Notes: a model not told the origin generated them from the sequence alone. A stretch of DNA of 64,000 nucleotides from Bin127 sp965221625 (GCA_965221625.1 OZ244903.1:1612001-1676000); one strand, 5' to 3'. Counted from the stretch's first letter, positions 35,449 to 44,681 are shown. Made by a program: numbers and translations.

Positions 35449-36744
35449 CTACTCAGTTTGTGGTTGGCGTTGCGGTCGGTACCTGTAGTTTCGGATTCCA
35501 GGTGCAAATCGCCAAATCAAGAGCACCACGACGACGGATATACCGCCGCCCAGTATCATCACCGGTCCGGCTCCGATTAGTGCACCGACGAACGACACCT
35601 CCATCTGACCGAGGTGGTTGGCTCCCATCGCGGCAAACGAGTGCGCGCTGCTTGCCCGGCCAAGCATGTTGTCGGGAGCGGTCAACTGCACCAAGGCCTG
35701 ACGCATCGTCATGCCCACGGCGTCGGTACCCCCCAGCATCGCTACGATGCCAAGTCCGAGCACGAAGATGAAGTTAATCGACTGTGAGAATCCGAACACG
35801 TTGATATCGATGAACGGGTTGTCGACGAGGGATATGCGATTGAATCCGAACGCGAACAGCAACAACGCATAGATCAACGTAGCCACTAAGACGATCATCC
35901 CCTTGCGTCGCCAGCGTTCGGTAATGAAGACTACCATGCTGCCACAGACACCTCCTAATGCGTTTGCGGAAGTCAGCAAAGCGGTCCCCTGAGCACCCAT
36001 GCCGTACAGTTCGTGGGAGAAGAAGGGGAACAGCATCCGATAGAAGCTGACGATCGTCACGCCGATGTCGAGCAGATACAGACCAGGAAGTATCGGGTGT
36101 TTGCGCACGAAGTGGAAACCTTCGACTATAGTGGCCAGCTTCACGCCGCGAGAAGTGCCGCCTTCGGGTGCTCCGGATGCCCTGATGAGTAGAGGCGAGA
36201 TTACGCTGAACGCGGCAATCATCGTCGTCACAAGCAGTGTCGGCCCGATGCCGAAGCCGATGTACAGCGGACCGAATAGGAACGGCACCGTTATCGACGA
36301 AATCTGCATCGTCGACGTCGAAATCGTTACCGCGTTTGTGAGGTGAGTTCGTGGTACACATCGTGGCAGCATCGCCGGCCGCGCCGAGTTGCCAAGCATG
36401 TTCACGACGCCGGTGACACCGGTTACCGTCCAAATGTGCCAGGGCGCGAGTACCTCGGAGAAAGCTAGAACAGTCAGGATTACAAGCGACAGGAACGATA
36501 CGGTCTGTGTCATCGACATCAGGACCTTGCGATTCACGACGTCGGCAAGCGCGCCACCGTAGATCGCTACCGGCATCTGGAAGAGCTGTACGGCACCGAG
36601 AATGCCCAGCTGGGCGGCGGACCCCGTTTCGTCGAATATCCACTGACTGGTGGCGAGCAACCGCAACGTCATCGCCATCGTCATCGTGACCTGCGCCGCC
36701 CACAGCACGGAGAAGTCGTAGTACTTGAACGACGACCAAGGCAT
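35449..36744 (-). CDS. MFS transporter
   Basis: 431-residue membrane protein of the major facilitator superfamily, close to the enterobactin-exporter/MFS_3 type. It has about twelve hydrophobic segments. The conserved loop after the second span reads GGALADVVNRK near residue 60. The ATG at 36744 gives a normal cytoplasmic N-terminus (PWSSFKYYDFSVLW) and is preferred to a longer frame from 36996, which would add 84 residues with no membrane or family features. The transported compound is unknown; efflux is more common in this subgroup. It is convergent with the sugar dehydrogenase gene. Confidence 0.85.
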   Translation of the reverse strand: MPWSSFKYYDFSVLWAAQVTMTMAMTLRLLATSQWIFDETGSAAQLGILGAVQLFQMPVAIYGGALADVVNRKVLMSMTQTVSFLSLVILTVLAFSEVLAPWHIWTVTGVTGVVNMLGNSARPAMLPRCVPRTHLTNAVTISTSTMQISSITVPFLFGPLYIGFGIGPTLLVTTMIAAFSVISPLLIRASGAPEGGTSRGVKLATIVEGFHFVRKHPILPGLYLLDIGVTIVSFYRMLFPFFSHELYGMGAQGTALLTSANALGGVCGSMVVFITERWRRKGMIVLVATLIYALLLFAFGFNRISLVDNPFIDINVFGFSQSINFIFVLGLGIVAMLGGTDAVGMTMRQALVQLTAPDNMLGRASSAHSFAAMGANHLGQMEVSFVGALIGAGPVMILGGGISVVVVLLIWRFAPGIRNYRYRPQRQPQTE

Positions 36745-36812
36745 CACCCGGCCCCGACGGGAGCGTGTTGGTCTTGTGCGCGTAGTCAAACGGCTGGTGA
36801 TGCGAATTAAGT

Positions 36813-36826
36813 GTTGCAGATGCAAC
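36813..36826. promoter_or_regulatory. Short palindrome in the divergent MFS/SDR control region
   Basis: GTTGCA, two bases, TGCAAC form a perfect 6-2-6 inverted repeat about 70 bases upstream of the MFS gene and about 185 bases upstream of the short-chain dehydrogenase. The size and symmetry fit an operator for a dimeric regulator, but no regulator gene is adjacent and no second copy was noticed. Confidence 0.3.
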
Positions 36827-37010
36827 GAATTGTTGAATGATAATCCATGCTTCGATGCACTCCGGAAATGAGGAAACGGCACATCGCAGGCGATCCCACG
36901 CTCGAAGCGCACGTGCTCCAGTTCGGACCTCAGAGACTGACCATGACACGGTGTCTGGTTGATAATGGTGAGTGAAATCGGATCGGATGGACCCAAAAGG
37001 AGAGTTGACA

Positions 37011-37826
37011 GTGGGCGAGTTTGATGGCAAGTCGGTAATCGTCACTGGGGGAGCACTAGGGATTGGTGGAGGCGTCTCGCGAGGGTTCGCGAACGCCGAT
37101 GCCGCGGTGACGGTAATGGACGTTGACGATGACGCGGGTAGTGCGTTGGTCGACGAGTTGACAGGGCAGAACCTCACTGCGCAATACGTGTCATCGGACG
37201 CCGGAACTGTGGACGGATGCGAGGCGACCGTGCGAGCCGCGATTGCAGCCTACGGCGGCGTGGACGTGGTGATCAATAACGTTGGCATCCAACCGCCGTC
37301 GTCATACCTCGACGCCGTGGATCTGCCCGTAGAGGAGTGGGATCGCATCATCAACATCAATCTGCGAAGCCGGTTTCTAATGGCGAAGTTTGCGGTTCCC
37401 TCAATGCGCGAACGCGGAGGCGGAGTGATCATCTCTACTGCAAGCGTTCAAGGTCTGTTGTCGATGCCTTTCGTTTCTGCTTACGCTGCCAGCAAGGGCG
37501 GCGACCTTTCGTTAACGCGTCAGATGTCGATCGATTTCGCCAAAGACAATATCCGAGTGTTATCCGTAAACCCGGGCACCATCAACACGCCGATGGTGTG
37601 GAACGCCCTTTCTGGAACTGGTGAGGAAGTTGAACAGGGGCTGATCGATTCGGCGAAGACGCATCCACTGGGACGCATTGGGGAACCGGAAGACATTGCC
37701 AATGTGATGTTGTTCCTCGCAAGCGATCGTGCTTCATTCATGACCGGTTCCTATGTGAACGTAGATGGCGGGATGATGGCGGTAGGGGCGTGGGCGGGCA
37801 CCGTCGGGGCAAGCGGCAGCGATTGA
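37011..37826 (+). CDS. Short-chain dehydrogenase/reductase
   Basis: 271-residue short-chain dehydrogenase of the classical type. The coenzyme motif is TGGALGIGGG near residue 13, NNVGIQ holds the Asn-Asn of the third strand, the catalytic serine is in STASVQG, and the Tyr-xxx-Lys pair is YAASKGG near residue 160. The C-terminus GSYVNVDGGMMAV is characteristic. The GTG at 37011 is chosen because AAAAGGAG lies nine bases upstream; a longer frame from 36972 exists. Substrate unknown; it is divergent from an MFS transporter and may share control with it. Confidence 0.86.
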   Translation: MGEFDGKSVIVTGGALGIGGGVSRGFANADAAVTVMDVDDDAGSALVDELTGQNLTAQYVSSDAGTVDGCEATVRAAIAAYGGVDVVINNVGIQPPSSYLDAVDLPVEEWDRIININLRSRFLMAKFAVPSMRERGGGVIISTASVQGLLSMPFVSAYAASKGGDLSLTRQMSIDFAKDNIRVLSVNPGTINTPMVWNALSGTGEEVEQGLIDSAKTHPLGRIGEPEDIANVMLFLASDRASFMTGSYVNVDGGMMAVGAWAGTVGASGSD

Positions 37827-37884
37827 TCGAGTTCCTGCACCCGTGAAAGTTGCGGGAGAGACTTAACCTGACAGCTGCGATGAG

Positions 37885-39315
37885 ATGACGACTAGACGCC
37901 ATAGATTGTCTTCTGCACCATTCGGGGGCAATGCGGTTGCACTTCGCATCGGAATGTGGTCGGTACTGCTCGCCCTAGGGTTTTCCTGCCTGATTGCGAC
38001 TCATGCGCTGGGCGCGAATGGCAGCGAGGTGTTACGCGCTCAAGGTACCGACGGCCCGGTGCATGTTGTCAGTCTCGATCGACCCATCGATGCGGTCTCG
38101 GAGAGGTTTCTGATTCGCGAACTCGCACTAGCAGAATCTGAAAGTGCCGCGATCGTTGTCTTTATTCTGGATACGCCCGGGGGTTTCCTGGAGAGCACGC
38201 GTGCGATGGTAAGCGGGATGTTGGATGCGACGATCCCCACCGCCGTCTACATCTCGCCATCCGGAGCCCACGCGGCGAGTGCTGGCACCTTCATCGCGGC
38301 TTCGGCGAACATTTTGGCTATGGCTCCAGTGACCGAGATTGGTGCGGCTGCCGTTGTCGGTGGGCAGGGTGAAGACCTGAGCGAGACCTTGCAGACCAAA
38401 GCGAACGAGGATGCAGCGGCGATGCTTCGAGGAATAGCGGTCAAACGTGAACGCAACGTCGAGGCACTCGAGGCTACGGTTTTCGAAGCCAAGGCATATT
38501 CGGCGGAAGAAGCGGTTGACATGAACGTCGCCGACGTCATCGTCGACGACTTGAACGACTTACTCGCCTGGCTCGAAGGTCGGACGGTTGAAACCTCAAC
38601 TGGCGAAGTTACATTGACCGCATTGGGAGATGGACTGTTGGTGGAGCGGGGATACAGCATTTGGGATCGACTGTTGGCAGCGATCGCCAACCCCAACTTG
38701 GCTTACCTCTTCATCTCATTGGGCGGTCTGGGACTGATCGTCGAGTTGTGGAATTTCGGCACATTCATCCCCGGGACCATCGGGGTAATGTTGCTCATCC
38801 TAGGCTTCGCCGGCGTAGGCCAGCTGCCATTCCAATGGGCGGGATTGGCCTTGATACTGATCGCCTTGGCGTTGTTTGCGGCTGAGATCTTCGTTACGCC
38901 AGGGTTCGGATTCTTCGGAATTGCTGGCGCGATCGCTTTGATCTTCGGAGGCCTTTTCCTGTTTCAACTTCCCGGCGTCGAAGCACCCGAGTTGCCCGGT
39001 GGGCAGGTCAACGTCAGTCTTTGGTTATTGCTCGGCGTGGGCGCAGTAGTTCTAGCCTTCACGATGTGGCTAGTCAGAGAGCTCAGAGTCGCGTCTCGAC
39101 CGGAGTCGTACATCTCCGCGGGAACGTCCGATTGTATCGTTGGCCAGTCAGCGCAAGTGACACGGGCTTTGGAACCTGAAGGTGAAGTTTACGTTGCAGG
39201 AGAGCACTGGACCGGTCACACGATCGACGGCAAAGCGGTCGAGGTAGGGCAAACGGTGAAGGTCGTGGCAGTCGAAGGCGTTACTCTGGTCGTCGAAACC
39301 GATGCGGACGAGTAA
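37885..39315 (+). CDS. NfeD-family membrane serine protease (ClpP-class domain)
   Basis: 476-residue NfeD protein of the long form. After an N-terminal signal/membrane segment (about 20-42), residues 60-250 form a ClpP-like protease domain (LDTPGGFLESTR, catalytic serine in AASAGTFIA, probable catalytic lysine in FEAKAYSAEEA). Four hydrophobic spans follow (about 265-405), and the C-terminus is an NfeD soluble OB-like domain (VGQSAQVTRALEPEGEV). Long NfeD proteins work with slipins in membrane quality control and lipid domains; a stomatin-like gene is directly downstream, as in many bacteria. Confidence 0.88.
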   Translation: MTTRRHRLSSAPFGGNAVALRIGMWSVLLALGFSCLIATHALGANGSEVLRAQGTDGPVHVVSLDRPIDAVSERFLIRELALAESESAAIVVFILDTPGGFLESTRAMVSGMLDATIPTAVYISPSGAHAASAGTFIAASANILAMAPVTEIGAAAVVGGQGEDLSETLQTKANEDAAAMLRGIAVKRERNVEALEATVFEAKAYSAEEAVDMNVADVIVDDLNDLLAWLEGRTVETSTGEVTLTALGDGLLVERGYSIWDRLLAAIANPNLAYLFISLGGLGLIVELWNFGTFIPGTIGVMLLILGFAGVGQLPFQWAGLALILIALALFAAEIFVTPGFGFFGIAGAIALIFGGLFLFQLPGVEAPELPGGQVNVSLWLLLGVGAVVLAFTMWLVRELRVASRPESYISAGTSDCIVGQSAQVTRALEPEGEVYVAGEHWTGHTIDGKAVEVGQTVKVVAVEGVTLVVETDADE

Positions 39316-39397
39316 CTCGCATTGATTCGGCCGTCCGGCAAACCTGCCTGAACCACTTTGCGGGGTTCTTATGCGATAATGTGGCCAGATTATGGGT

Positions 39398-39428
39398 CGC
39401 CGTTCACCTTTCAGACGGCGTAGTTTTT
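39398..39428 (+). terminator. Hairpin with T-run in the slipin leader
   Basis: A 6-base-pair GC-rich stem (39398-39403 with 39415-39420), an 11-base loop and five T at 39424-39428 resemble an intrinsic terminator. It lies after nfeD but only 13 bases before the slipin start, and an extended -10 element (TGC followed by GATAAT, ending at 39380) sits just upstream. It may end the nfeD transcript or act as an attenuator in a separate slipin leader. Confidence 0.5.
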
Positions 39429-39441
39429 GGGAGGCGAATCA

Positions 39442-40293
39442 ATGGCAATAATCAACTTCGTCCGCGACTACGAACGCGTGGCGCGCTTCCGGCTCGGAAA
39501 ATTCGAGGGGATGAAAGGTCCGGGCATCGTCGTCGCCATTCCTGTCCTGCACCAGATACAGAAGGTGGACACTCGAACTGCAGTACTTGAGATCCCGCGT
39601 CAGACTAACATCACCAAAGACAACGCTCCTATCGACATCGACTTCCTCGTCTACATGCGGGTCGATCTGAACCAAGCCCAGCTTGCGGTGCTGGAGGTCG
39701 AGCATTACACTTCGGCGGTAGTTGGATTGGCGACAACGACACTTCGCGCTGTGGTTGGCGACATCAGCTTGGACGAAGTACTCTCTCAACGCGAGCGCAT
39801 CAACGAGTTGATACGTACTCGTCTCGATCAGGAGACAGGGCGGTGGGGTATCAAGGTTACGAACGTCGAGATTCGCGAGATCGAGCCTCCGGCCGATATA
39901 CAAGCCGCGATGACACGCCAAATGTCGGCCGAGAGGATGCGTCGGTCGATGGTATTGGAGGCGGATGGTCAGCGCGAGGCGGCGATCACGGTTGCGGAGG
40001 GGCAGAAACAGTCGCACATTCTTGAGGCGGAAGGGCAGAAACAAGCGGAGATACTACGCGCGGAGGGCGATCAACAGGCGGCGGTCCTCCGTGCAGCCGG
40101 TTACGCTGACGCGTTGCAACGCATCCAAGACACCGCAAGCGGCATAGGTGGCAACACGATGACGCTGCAATACATGGACGCCCTTAAAGAGATGGCTGCC
40201 GGCGAGTCGACCAAATTCGTGCTGCCGATGGAGATGACGAAGCTGATGGACAACATCGGCGGCATCATGGGCACCTCAAGCAGTTCGGGATAG
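39442..40293 (+). CDS. Slipin / SPFH-domain (stomatin-like) protein
   Basis: 283-residue SPFH protein related to slipins and HflC. The SPFH domain covers about residues 10-180 (GPGIVVAIPVLHQIQKVDTR, VYMRVDLNQAQLAV, RTRLDQETGRWGIKVTNVEI). A coiled coil from about 175 to 245 holds tandem 8-residue units of the type AEGQKQxx/AEGDQQAA. No clear N-terminal membrane span is visible in this reading, so it may associate with the membrane peripherally or through NfeD. The ATG at 39442 has GGGAGG at good spacing. The nfeD-slipin pair is a widely conserved two-gene unit. Confidence 0.88.
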   Translation: MAIINFVRDYERVARFRLGKFEGMKGPGIVVAIPVLHQIQKVDTRTAVLEIPRQTNITKDNAPIDIDFLVYMRVDLNQAQLAVLEVEHYTSAVVGLATTTLRAVVGDISLDEVLSQRERINELIRTRLDQETGRWGIKVTNVEIREIEPPADIQAAMTRQMSAERMRRSMVLEADGQREAAITVAEGQKQSHILEAEGQKQAEILRAEGDQQAAVLRAAGYADALQRIQDTASGIGGNTMTLQYMDALKEMAAGESTKFVLPMEMTKLMDNIGGIMGTSSSSG

Positions 40294-40936
40294 ATTCCCG
40301 ATTGCTGCTTCGGGTTGGATGCGTGAGATCGACTCTCATCGGGTGCAAGCTGTTTTTACGGTAAAGTAAGCACAATGATCGCTTTATGGTCGGTTCAACA
40401 TCACCGTCCAGAGCACTGTCTATATTTGACGTAAAAACAGACGATGCGTTCGCCCGACTACCGACGCGCGCAATCTCACGCACTGATCGCTTCGAAAGTC
40501 GCCCGTACGACGAAGCAATTGATCGGCACCGCTCCTGATCTGCCTCGGCGAAGCGCGACGCCTCAAGCCGGACAATAGGGCGCAATCGGCGCGATTCCCA
40601 CCAGGTGATGGAAATGGCGGGTTGCTTCGGGTTTTCCCGCACGGTTCTACCTTACGACAGATTCCGTATATCGACCCATTCTCGCCCGAACTGCACCTGA
40701 AGCGAAACGCCGCGTATCAGGCGCAACGACCTATCGACGGTGCCGGCGCATCGCCTACGCACTCTTTGCACTTCGTTAAAACGCGGCAAAATGCTAGTCG
40801 AATTCCCGAGTGATATCCAAATTGCCGCTAACTTGCCGCAATAACAGCATTTGCCGAGCAACACTTCCCTTCGATTGCCGTGTTATGCTTGTGATATGCT
40901 CCCAAACACCTGAACCAGCGGCAAGAACGGCAATTC
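40294..40936. other. 643-base intergenic region
   Basis: No credible gene was found between the slipin gene and the unknown gene at 40937. The region holds small hairpins at the slipin stop (stem pairs at 40285-40301 and 40297-40314, mutually exclusive) and a long-range perfect inverted repeat described separately. A 125-codon minus-strand frame over 40265-40642 shows no recognisable features and overlaps the slipin end. The last ~70 bases must carry the promoter of the next gene. Confidence 0.5.
40350..40440. repeat. 91-base element bounded by perfect 11-base inverted repeats
   Basis: CTGTTTTTACG at 40350-40360 and its exact reverse complement at 40430-40440 flank 69 bases. The ends contain a run of five T or five A, so on either strand transcription through the far end would meet a stem followed by few T only. 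It could be a small non-autonomous (MITE-like) element or a cruciform/regulatory structure. No target-site duplication is clear in the flanking bases, and no second copy was noticed in the window. Confidence 0.45.
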
Positions 40937-41620
40937 ATGGCGAAAATAGGCGATAGCGAGTTTCCAGAGATTGGATTGGGCGACAGCATCGCCATAGCGC
41001 GCGTCATCCATGACGATCTGGGCTCAGAGATCACTCGCGACGGTCTAGCCGTCGTTTTGGGCATGTCTGCCTCTGGTGGTGCCTACGGTGCACGCCTCGG
41101 CGCACTCAGAATGTGGGGACTCGCTACCGGTCGAAGTCTCATCCGTCTAACTCCCGATGGCGTCCGCGTAGTTTCCACCCCCGATTCAAGCGAATTGATG
41201 CAACTGACCAAGAAACTCGCCGCATCCGTTGATCTCTTCAACGAGTTGCATCGCGTTCTCGGTGACGCAGTACTAAGTCAGAACGTCTTGGCGGTACGAC
41301 TCCAAGAGATAACTGGTGCCGACATGCCTAGCGTCAGACGCCGTTTGCCGATTATCGAACGAGTGTTCGGCGACATCAGGCAGCATTTGAACGATGAGGT
41401 GGCTGATGTTGACGATGCCGAATCTCCTGCTCCGGTTGTGAGGACTGCCAACGTCGCTGATTCGCTGGTCGAATTGCCGACAGGTTGGATCGAGTTCCGT
41501 TTCGACGATGGCGAGTTGAGGATGCGTGAAACCCCGGAGAATGTCGAGGTGTTGATTGAGACCTTGAGATCGCGGTTGGACCGAATGCGCAACAGCAACG
41601 ATCCGGATCTCCGCTTATAG
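40937..41620 (+). CDS. Unknown protein, possible winged-helix N-terminus
   Basis: 227 residues, not recognised. The first ~80 residues (SIAIARVIHDDLGSEITRDG, then RLGALRMWGLATG and RLTPDG) resemble a winged-helix unit of the kind seen in unknown-function regulators, but the match is by eye only. The middle is acidic with a proline-containing linker near 155, and the end (WIEFRFDDGELRMRETPENV) looks like a beta-hairpin followed by a helix. ATG start with weak ribosome-binding support. Its last six bases overlap the end of the convergent uvrC. Confidence 0.6.
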   Translation: MAKIGDSEFPEIGLGDSIAIARVIHDDLGSEITRDGLAVVLGMSASGGAYGARLGALRMWGLATGRSLIRLTPDGVRVVSTPDSSELMQLTKKLAASVDLFNELHRVLGDAVLSQNVLAVRLQEITGADMPSVRRRLPIIERVFGDIRQHLNDEVADVDDAESPAPVVRTANVADSLVELPTGWIEFRFDDGELRMRETPENVEVLIETLRSRLDRMRNSNDPDLRL

Positions 41621-43507
41621 GTAGTCCTTAACGCGTTCAGCGAGTCTCTGCGTCATCCCGGGCGTCGATGCCAGCTCTAGATCGGTTGCTTCGCGTATGG
41701 CTTTGACGCTGCCAAATCGCTTCATAAGCGCGCGTTTTCTCGAGGGTCCGATACCTGGGACGAGGTCGAGAGCTGATTTTAGTGAAGTGCGACCGCGTGT
41801 CTTTCGGTGATACGTGATGGCGAAACGGTGTGCTTCGTCGCGCACCTGCTGTAACACGAAGAGCGACGGGGCGTTGCGCGGCAACCGGATCGGCTCTGAA
41901 CTGTCGGGGGTAAAGAGCTCTTCTTCCTTCTTGGCTATCGATGCAATCGGGATGTCGGCGACACCCAGATGGAGCATGACGGCGAGTGCGGACGAGAGTT
42001 GCCCTTTTCCACCGTCGATCAGCACGAGGTCGGGAGCAATGCCGAAGCTGTCGGTCGCTTTGATCGGATCTGGTTGAGCGTTTTCGGATCTCTCGCGGGC
42101 GTTTTTGAGACGCTTGAATCTTCTAGTCAACACTTCCCGCATCGAAGCGAAGTCATCGTTGCCTTCGACGGTATTGATCTTGAAACGACGATATTGCGCG
42201 GTTGCCGGTGCGCCGTTTTCGAACACCGACATCGCGGCAACCGACGAGGTGCCTTGGATGTGCGAGATGTCGTAGCATTCGATGCGCTCTGGGCGATTCG
42301 GCAGACTCAACGCTTCTTGCAAGTCGTCCAAAGCTTTCGCCATTAGATCAGAGTTTGACTGCCACTTGAGCTTGAGTTGTGCCAATCCTTCGACCGCGTT
42401 CTCGTGCGCCATGTCGACGAGTTTTCGCTTCGCACCGCGTTGTGGCGCGTCGATGTTGACTTTGGTTCCCCGACGCTCGGACAACAGCTCCTCAAGGACA
42501 GGCGAATCTTCGACGGGAGTTTGTACCAGCAAGCGACGCGGCATGTGCGGGTTCGAGTCGATGTAAAACTGTTCGATGAACTTCGCGAGGATGTGGGCGT
42601 CGGCGTCATCCCAAGTGCCAGCCATGATGAAGTTGTCGCGTCCGACCATGCTGCCTCGCCGGATGAAGAACACTTCGATCCACGCTTCATCCGAACCTTT
42701 CTCGATCGCTACCACGTCCATGTCTTCGTGCCCGATTCCCACCACCTTTTGATCCTCGTATACGATCTTCATTGCTTTTAGGCGGTCTCGCAGGGCAGCG
42801 GCTCGCTCGAACTCGAGATTCTCTGAGGCCGTGGTCATTGCCTCCTGAAGTTCGACAACCACTTGATCGGTGTCGCCTTCAAGGAACTTGATCACTTGGT
42901 TGATCACAACTCCGTACTCGTCCTTGTCGGCGAATCCAGTACAAGGCGCAATGCAACGTTTGATGTGGTACTCGAGGCAAGGCCGCTCTTCGTCGCCAGT
43001 AATCTTCATCGTGCACGAGCGATATGGGAACAGCTTCTTGATGAGATCGAGAGTCTTGCGGACCGAATATGCCGACGCGTAGGGGCCGAAATAGCGCGCC
43101 TTGTCGCGCTTGTTATGTCGTCGCGTGAAGTAAACACGCGGAAAGTCGTCCTCTAGGTCGACCTTGATGTACGGATACGACTTGTCGTCTTTGAGCCGCG
43201 CGTTGTATCGAGGTTTGTGCTGCTTGATGAGGGAGTTTTCGAGGAGCAGTGCCTCACGCTCCGACTCGGCGAGTATGTACTCGAAGTCCTGGACGCGGGC
43301 GACCATGCGTTTCGTCTTGCCAACCAATCGAGCCCCGTTTGAGAAGTAGGAACGCAGACGGTTGCGCAAACTCACCGACTTGCCCACGTAGATGATCTGG
43401 CCGTTTTTAGCCCGCATCAAGTAGACGCCGGGTGAGCGCGGGACCGCGGCGAGACGTTCAGAAAACCGCTTGAACAGGTTGGTTTCTGTAGACGCAGTCT
43501 CGCCCAT
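41615..43507 (-). CDS. uvrC: Excinuclease ABC subunit C
   Basis: 630-residue nucleotide-excision-repair endonuclease. The N-terminal GIY-YIG nuclease makes the 3' cut (PRSPGVYLMRAKNGQIIYVGKS near residue 23). A cysteine cluster (CTMKI, CLEYHIKRCIAPCTG) is near 165-190, the UVR motif that binds UvrB is near 205-240, the RNase H-like nuclease for the 5' cut has ECYDISHIQGTSSVA near 410, and a helix-hairpin-helix pair (LVPGIGPSRKRALM) ends the protein. Length and order are standard. It is a single gene, convergent with the unknown gene at 40937. Confidence 0.95.
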   Translation of the reverse strand: MGETASTETNLFKRFSERLAAVPRSPGVYLMRAKNGQIIYVGKSVSLRNRLRSYFSNGARLVGKTKRMVARVQDFEYILAESEREALLLENSLIKQHKPRYNARLKDDKSYPYIKVDLEDDFPRVYFTRRHNKRDKARYFGPYASAYSVRKTLDLIKKLFPYRSCTMKITGDEERPCLEYHIKRCIAPCTGFADKDEYGVVINQVIKFLEGDTDQVVVELQEAMTTASENLEFERAAALRDRLKAMKIVYEDQKVVGIGHEDMDVVAIEKGSDEAWIEVFFIRRGSMVGRDNFIMAGTWDDADAHILAKFIEQFYIDSNPHMPRRLLVQTPVEDSPVLEELLSERRGTKVNIDAPQRGAKRKLVDMAHENAVEGLAQLKLKWQSNSDLMAKALDDLQEALSLPNRPERIECYDISHIQGTSSVAAMSVFENGAPATAQYRRFKINTVEGNDDFASMREVLTRRFKRLKNARERSENAQPDPIKATDSFGIAPDLVLIDGGKGQLSSALAVMLHLGVADIPIASIAKKEEELFTPDSSEPIRLPRNAPSLFVLQQVRDEAHRFAITYHRKTRGRTSLKSALDLVPGIGPSRKRALMKRFGSVKAIREATDLELASTPGMTQRLAERVKDYL

Positions 43508-43617
43508 GTGAAGAGTCTAAAGGCGACTTAATACGCGTTGCCACGCCGTTCCATCACCATGCATGCGCGCATGGTCACCCGCCGATTTGACCGAGGGGCG
43601 AGAAAGCCCTAAGTTTG

Positions 43618-43908
43618 TCAGAGTATGACGGTAAAGGCGGCGAGTGCGACTGCGACGCCGGCAGCGAGAATTCCCATCTTGCGAATTTCGCGAGGGAATG
43701 TCCGAGCATACACGTCCGATCGCGTCGACTGCGATCGTCGCGTGCGCGCCGGTTGCTGATTTTGAACTGTCGCCGTAGCTGCGAGCACCGGTGAAGGTTC
43801 GCTGACCGTTTGGTCGACTTCAGTGGCATTCTCGCGTCCGGTCGGTTTTGACGTCTGCACGAAGACGTTTGGTCGGCGTCCTCGTTGTTTGCGTTGGCGT
43901 TTAGGCAT
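43618..43908 (-). CDS. Small basic protein with C-terminal membrane segment
   Basis: 96 residues, not recognised. The N-terminus is strongly basic (KRQRKQRGRRPN), the middle is Ser/Thr/Gln/Pro-rich and probably disordered, and the last ~19 residues (GILAAGVAVALAAFTVIL) form a single hydrophobic segment that would anchor the protein by its tail. ATG start at 43908. It lies between the cytidylate-kinase-like gene and uvrC on the same strand. A frame this short could be spurious, but the basic head and tail anchor suggest a real protein. Confidence 0.55.
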   Translation of the reverse strand: MPKRQRKQRGRRPNVFVQTSKPTGRENATEVDQTVSEPSPVLAATATVQNQQPARTRRSQSTRSDVYARTFPREIRKMGILAAGVAVALAAFTVIL

Positions 43909-43946
43909 GATGCGAAGAACTTGTCGGTCGAGTGTTGATACTGATT

Positions 43947-44681
43947 CTACGAGTCTTCGTTGTGATAGCGCAGGCCGCCGTGTTCCGCCATATGTTTGGC
44001 GGCATCAACCGTTACGTCGACGGCGTAATCGATGCTGACGTCCGAGGTGTTCCACATGAAGTGGTAGAGGAACGGGTCAATCGGGCTGCTCCCGAACGCT
44101 TTCTCGAAATAACGATGCTGGGCGGTGTCCGAGTGAGCGATGAAATCGTTTGCCTCTGCGACACTAATGTTCTCGCGCTCCGCTACGCGCTGCGCACGAT
44201 CCTCCATCCTCGCAACGACGCCCACCCGCAACACGTCTGGATTGTTTCGCAAAATCGCACCGCCGCCGCGGCTCAAAATAACGATGTTGCCTTGCTCGGC
44301 AATGTCCTCGATTACCTCACGAGTCGTCTGGATGAAGCGTTCGTCGTCAATCTCTTCAGCCGACGTGTGCGGTTCTTCCTCGTACTCGTTGTATTGTCGC
44401 GAGATTAACTCCTCGACGCCGGGGCCGAAATAAGGGTCACCGCCCATTCCCGCAACGGCTGATCGTTCGAGTACACGCTGAACGCGCATTGCCAGTCGGT
44501 TTACCAGCGACGGTACTCGCCGTTCTTGGTCGACCAGTGCTCGCATCGTCGCATTCACGCGGCGGGCGACCTGCGCGAGGATCAGGCGGTCGACGAAGTC
44601 GATGTCGAGTTCACGTGCAACCAATCTTCCGAGATCGGGTGCACCGGCACCCACTCGTCCTTCAACGGTGATGATGGGCAT
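43947..44681 (-). CDS. Cytidylate kinase-like family protein
   Basis: 244-residue member of the cytidylate kinase-like (PF13189-type) P-loop family. The start PIITVEGRVGAGAPDLGRLVA carries the nucleotide-binding loop in a modified form (GRVGAGAPD), and the following DIDFVDRLIL matches the strand-helix unit of this group. A later region, ARMEDRAQRVAERE, resembles the lid. Substrate and role of the family are unclear, and true CMP kinase function should not be assumed. ATG at 44681 preceded by AGGAG. Confidence 0.78.
   Translation of the reverse strand: MPIITVEGRVGAGAPDLGRLVARELDIDFVDRLILAQVARRVNATMRALVDQERRVPSLVNRLAMRVQRVLERSAVAGMGGDPYFGPGVEELISRQYNEYEEEPHTSAEEIDDERFIQTTREVIEDIAEQGNIVILSRGGGAILRNNPDVLRVGVVARMEDRAQRVAERENISVAEANDFIAHSDTAQHRYFEKAFGSSPIDPFLYHFMWNTSDVSIDYAVDVTVDAAKHMAEHGGLRYHNEDS

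Noticed and set aside
36745..36996. 84-residue N-terminal extension of the MFS transporter
   Set aside because: The extension has no family similarity by eye, and an ATG at 36744 gives a normal transporter N-terminus.
35774..37177. 467-codon minus-strand frame
   Set aside because: It is an out-of-frame shadow across the MFS transporter gene and reaches into the divergent dehydrogenase gene; its translation lacks membrane or family pattern.
40265..40642. 125-codon minus-strand frame after the slipin gene
   Set aside because: No recognisable features and it overlaps the slipin 3' end and the inverted-repeat element.
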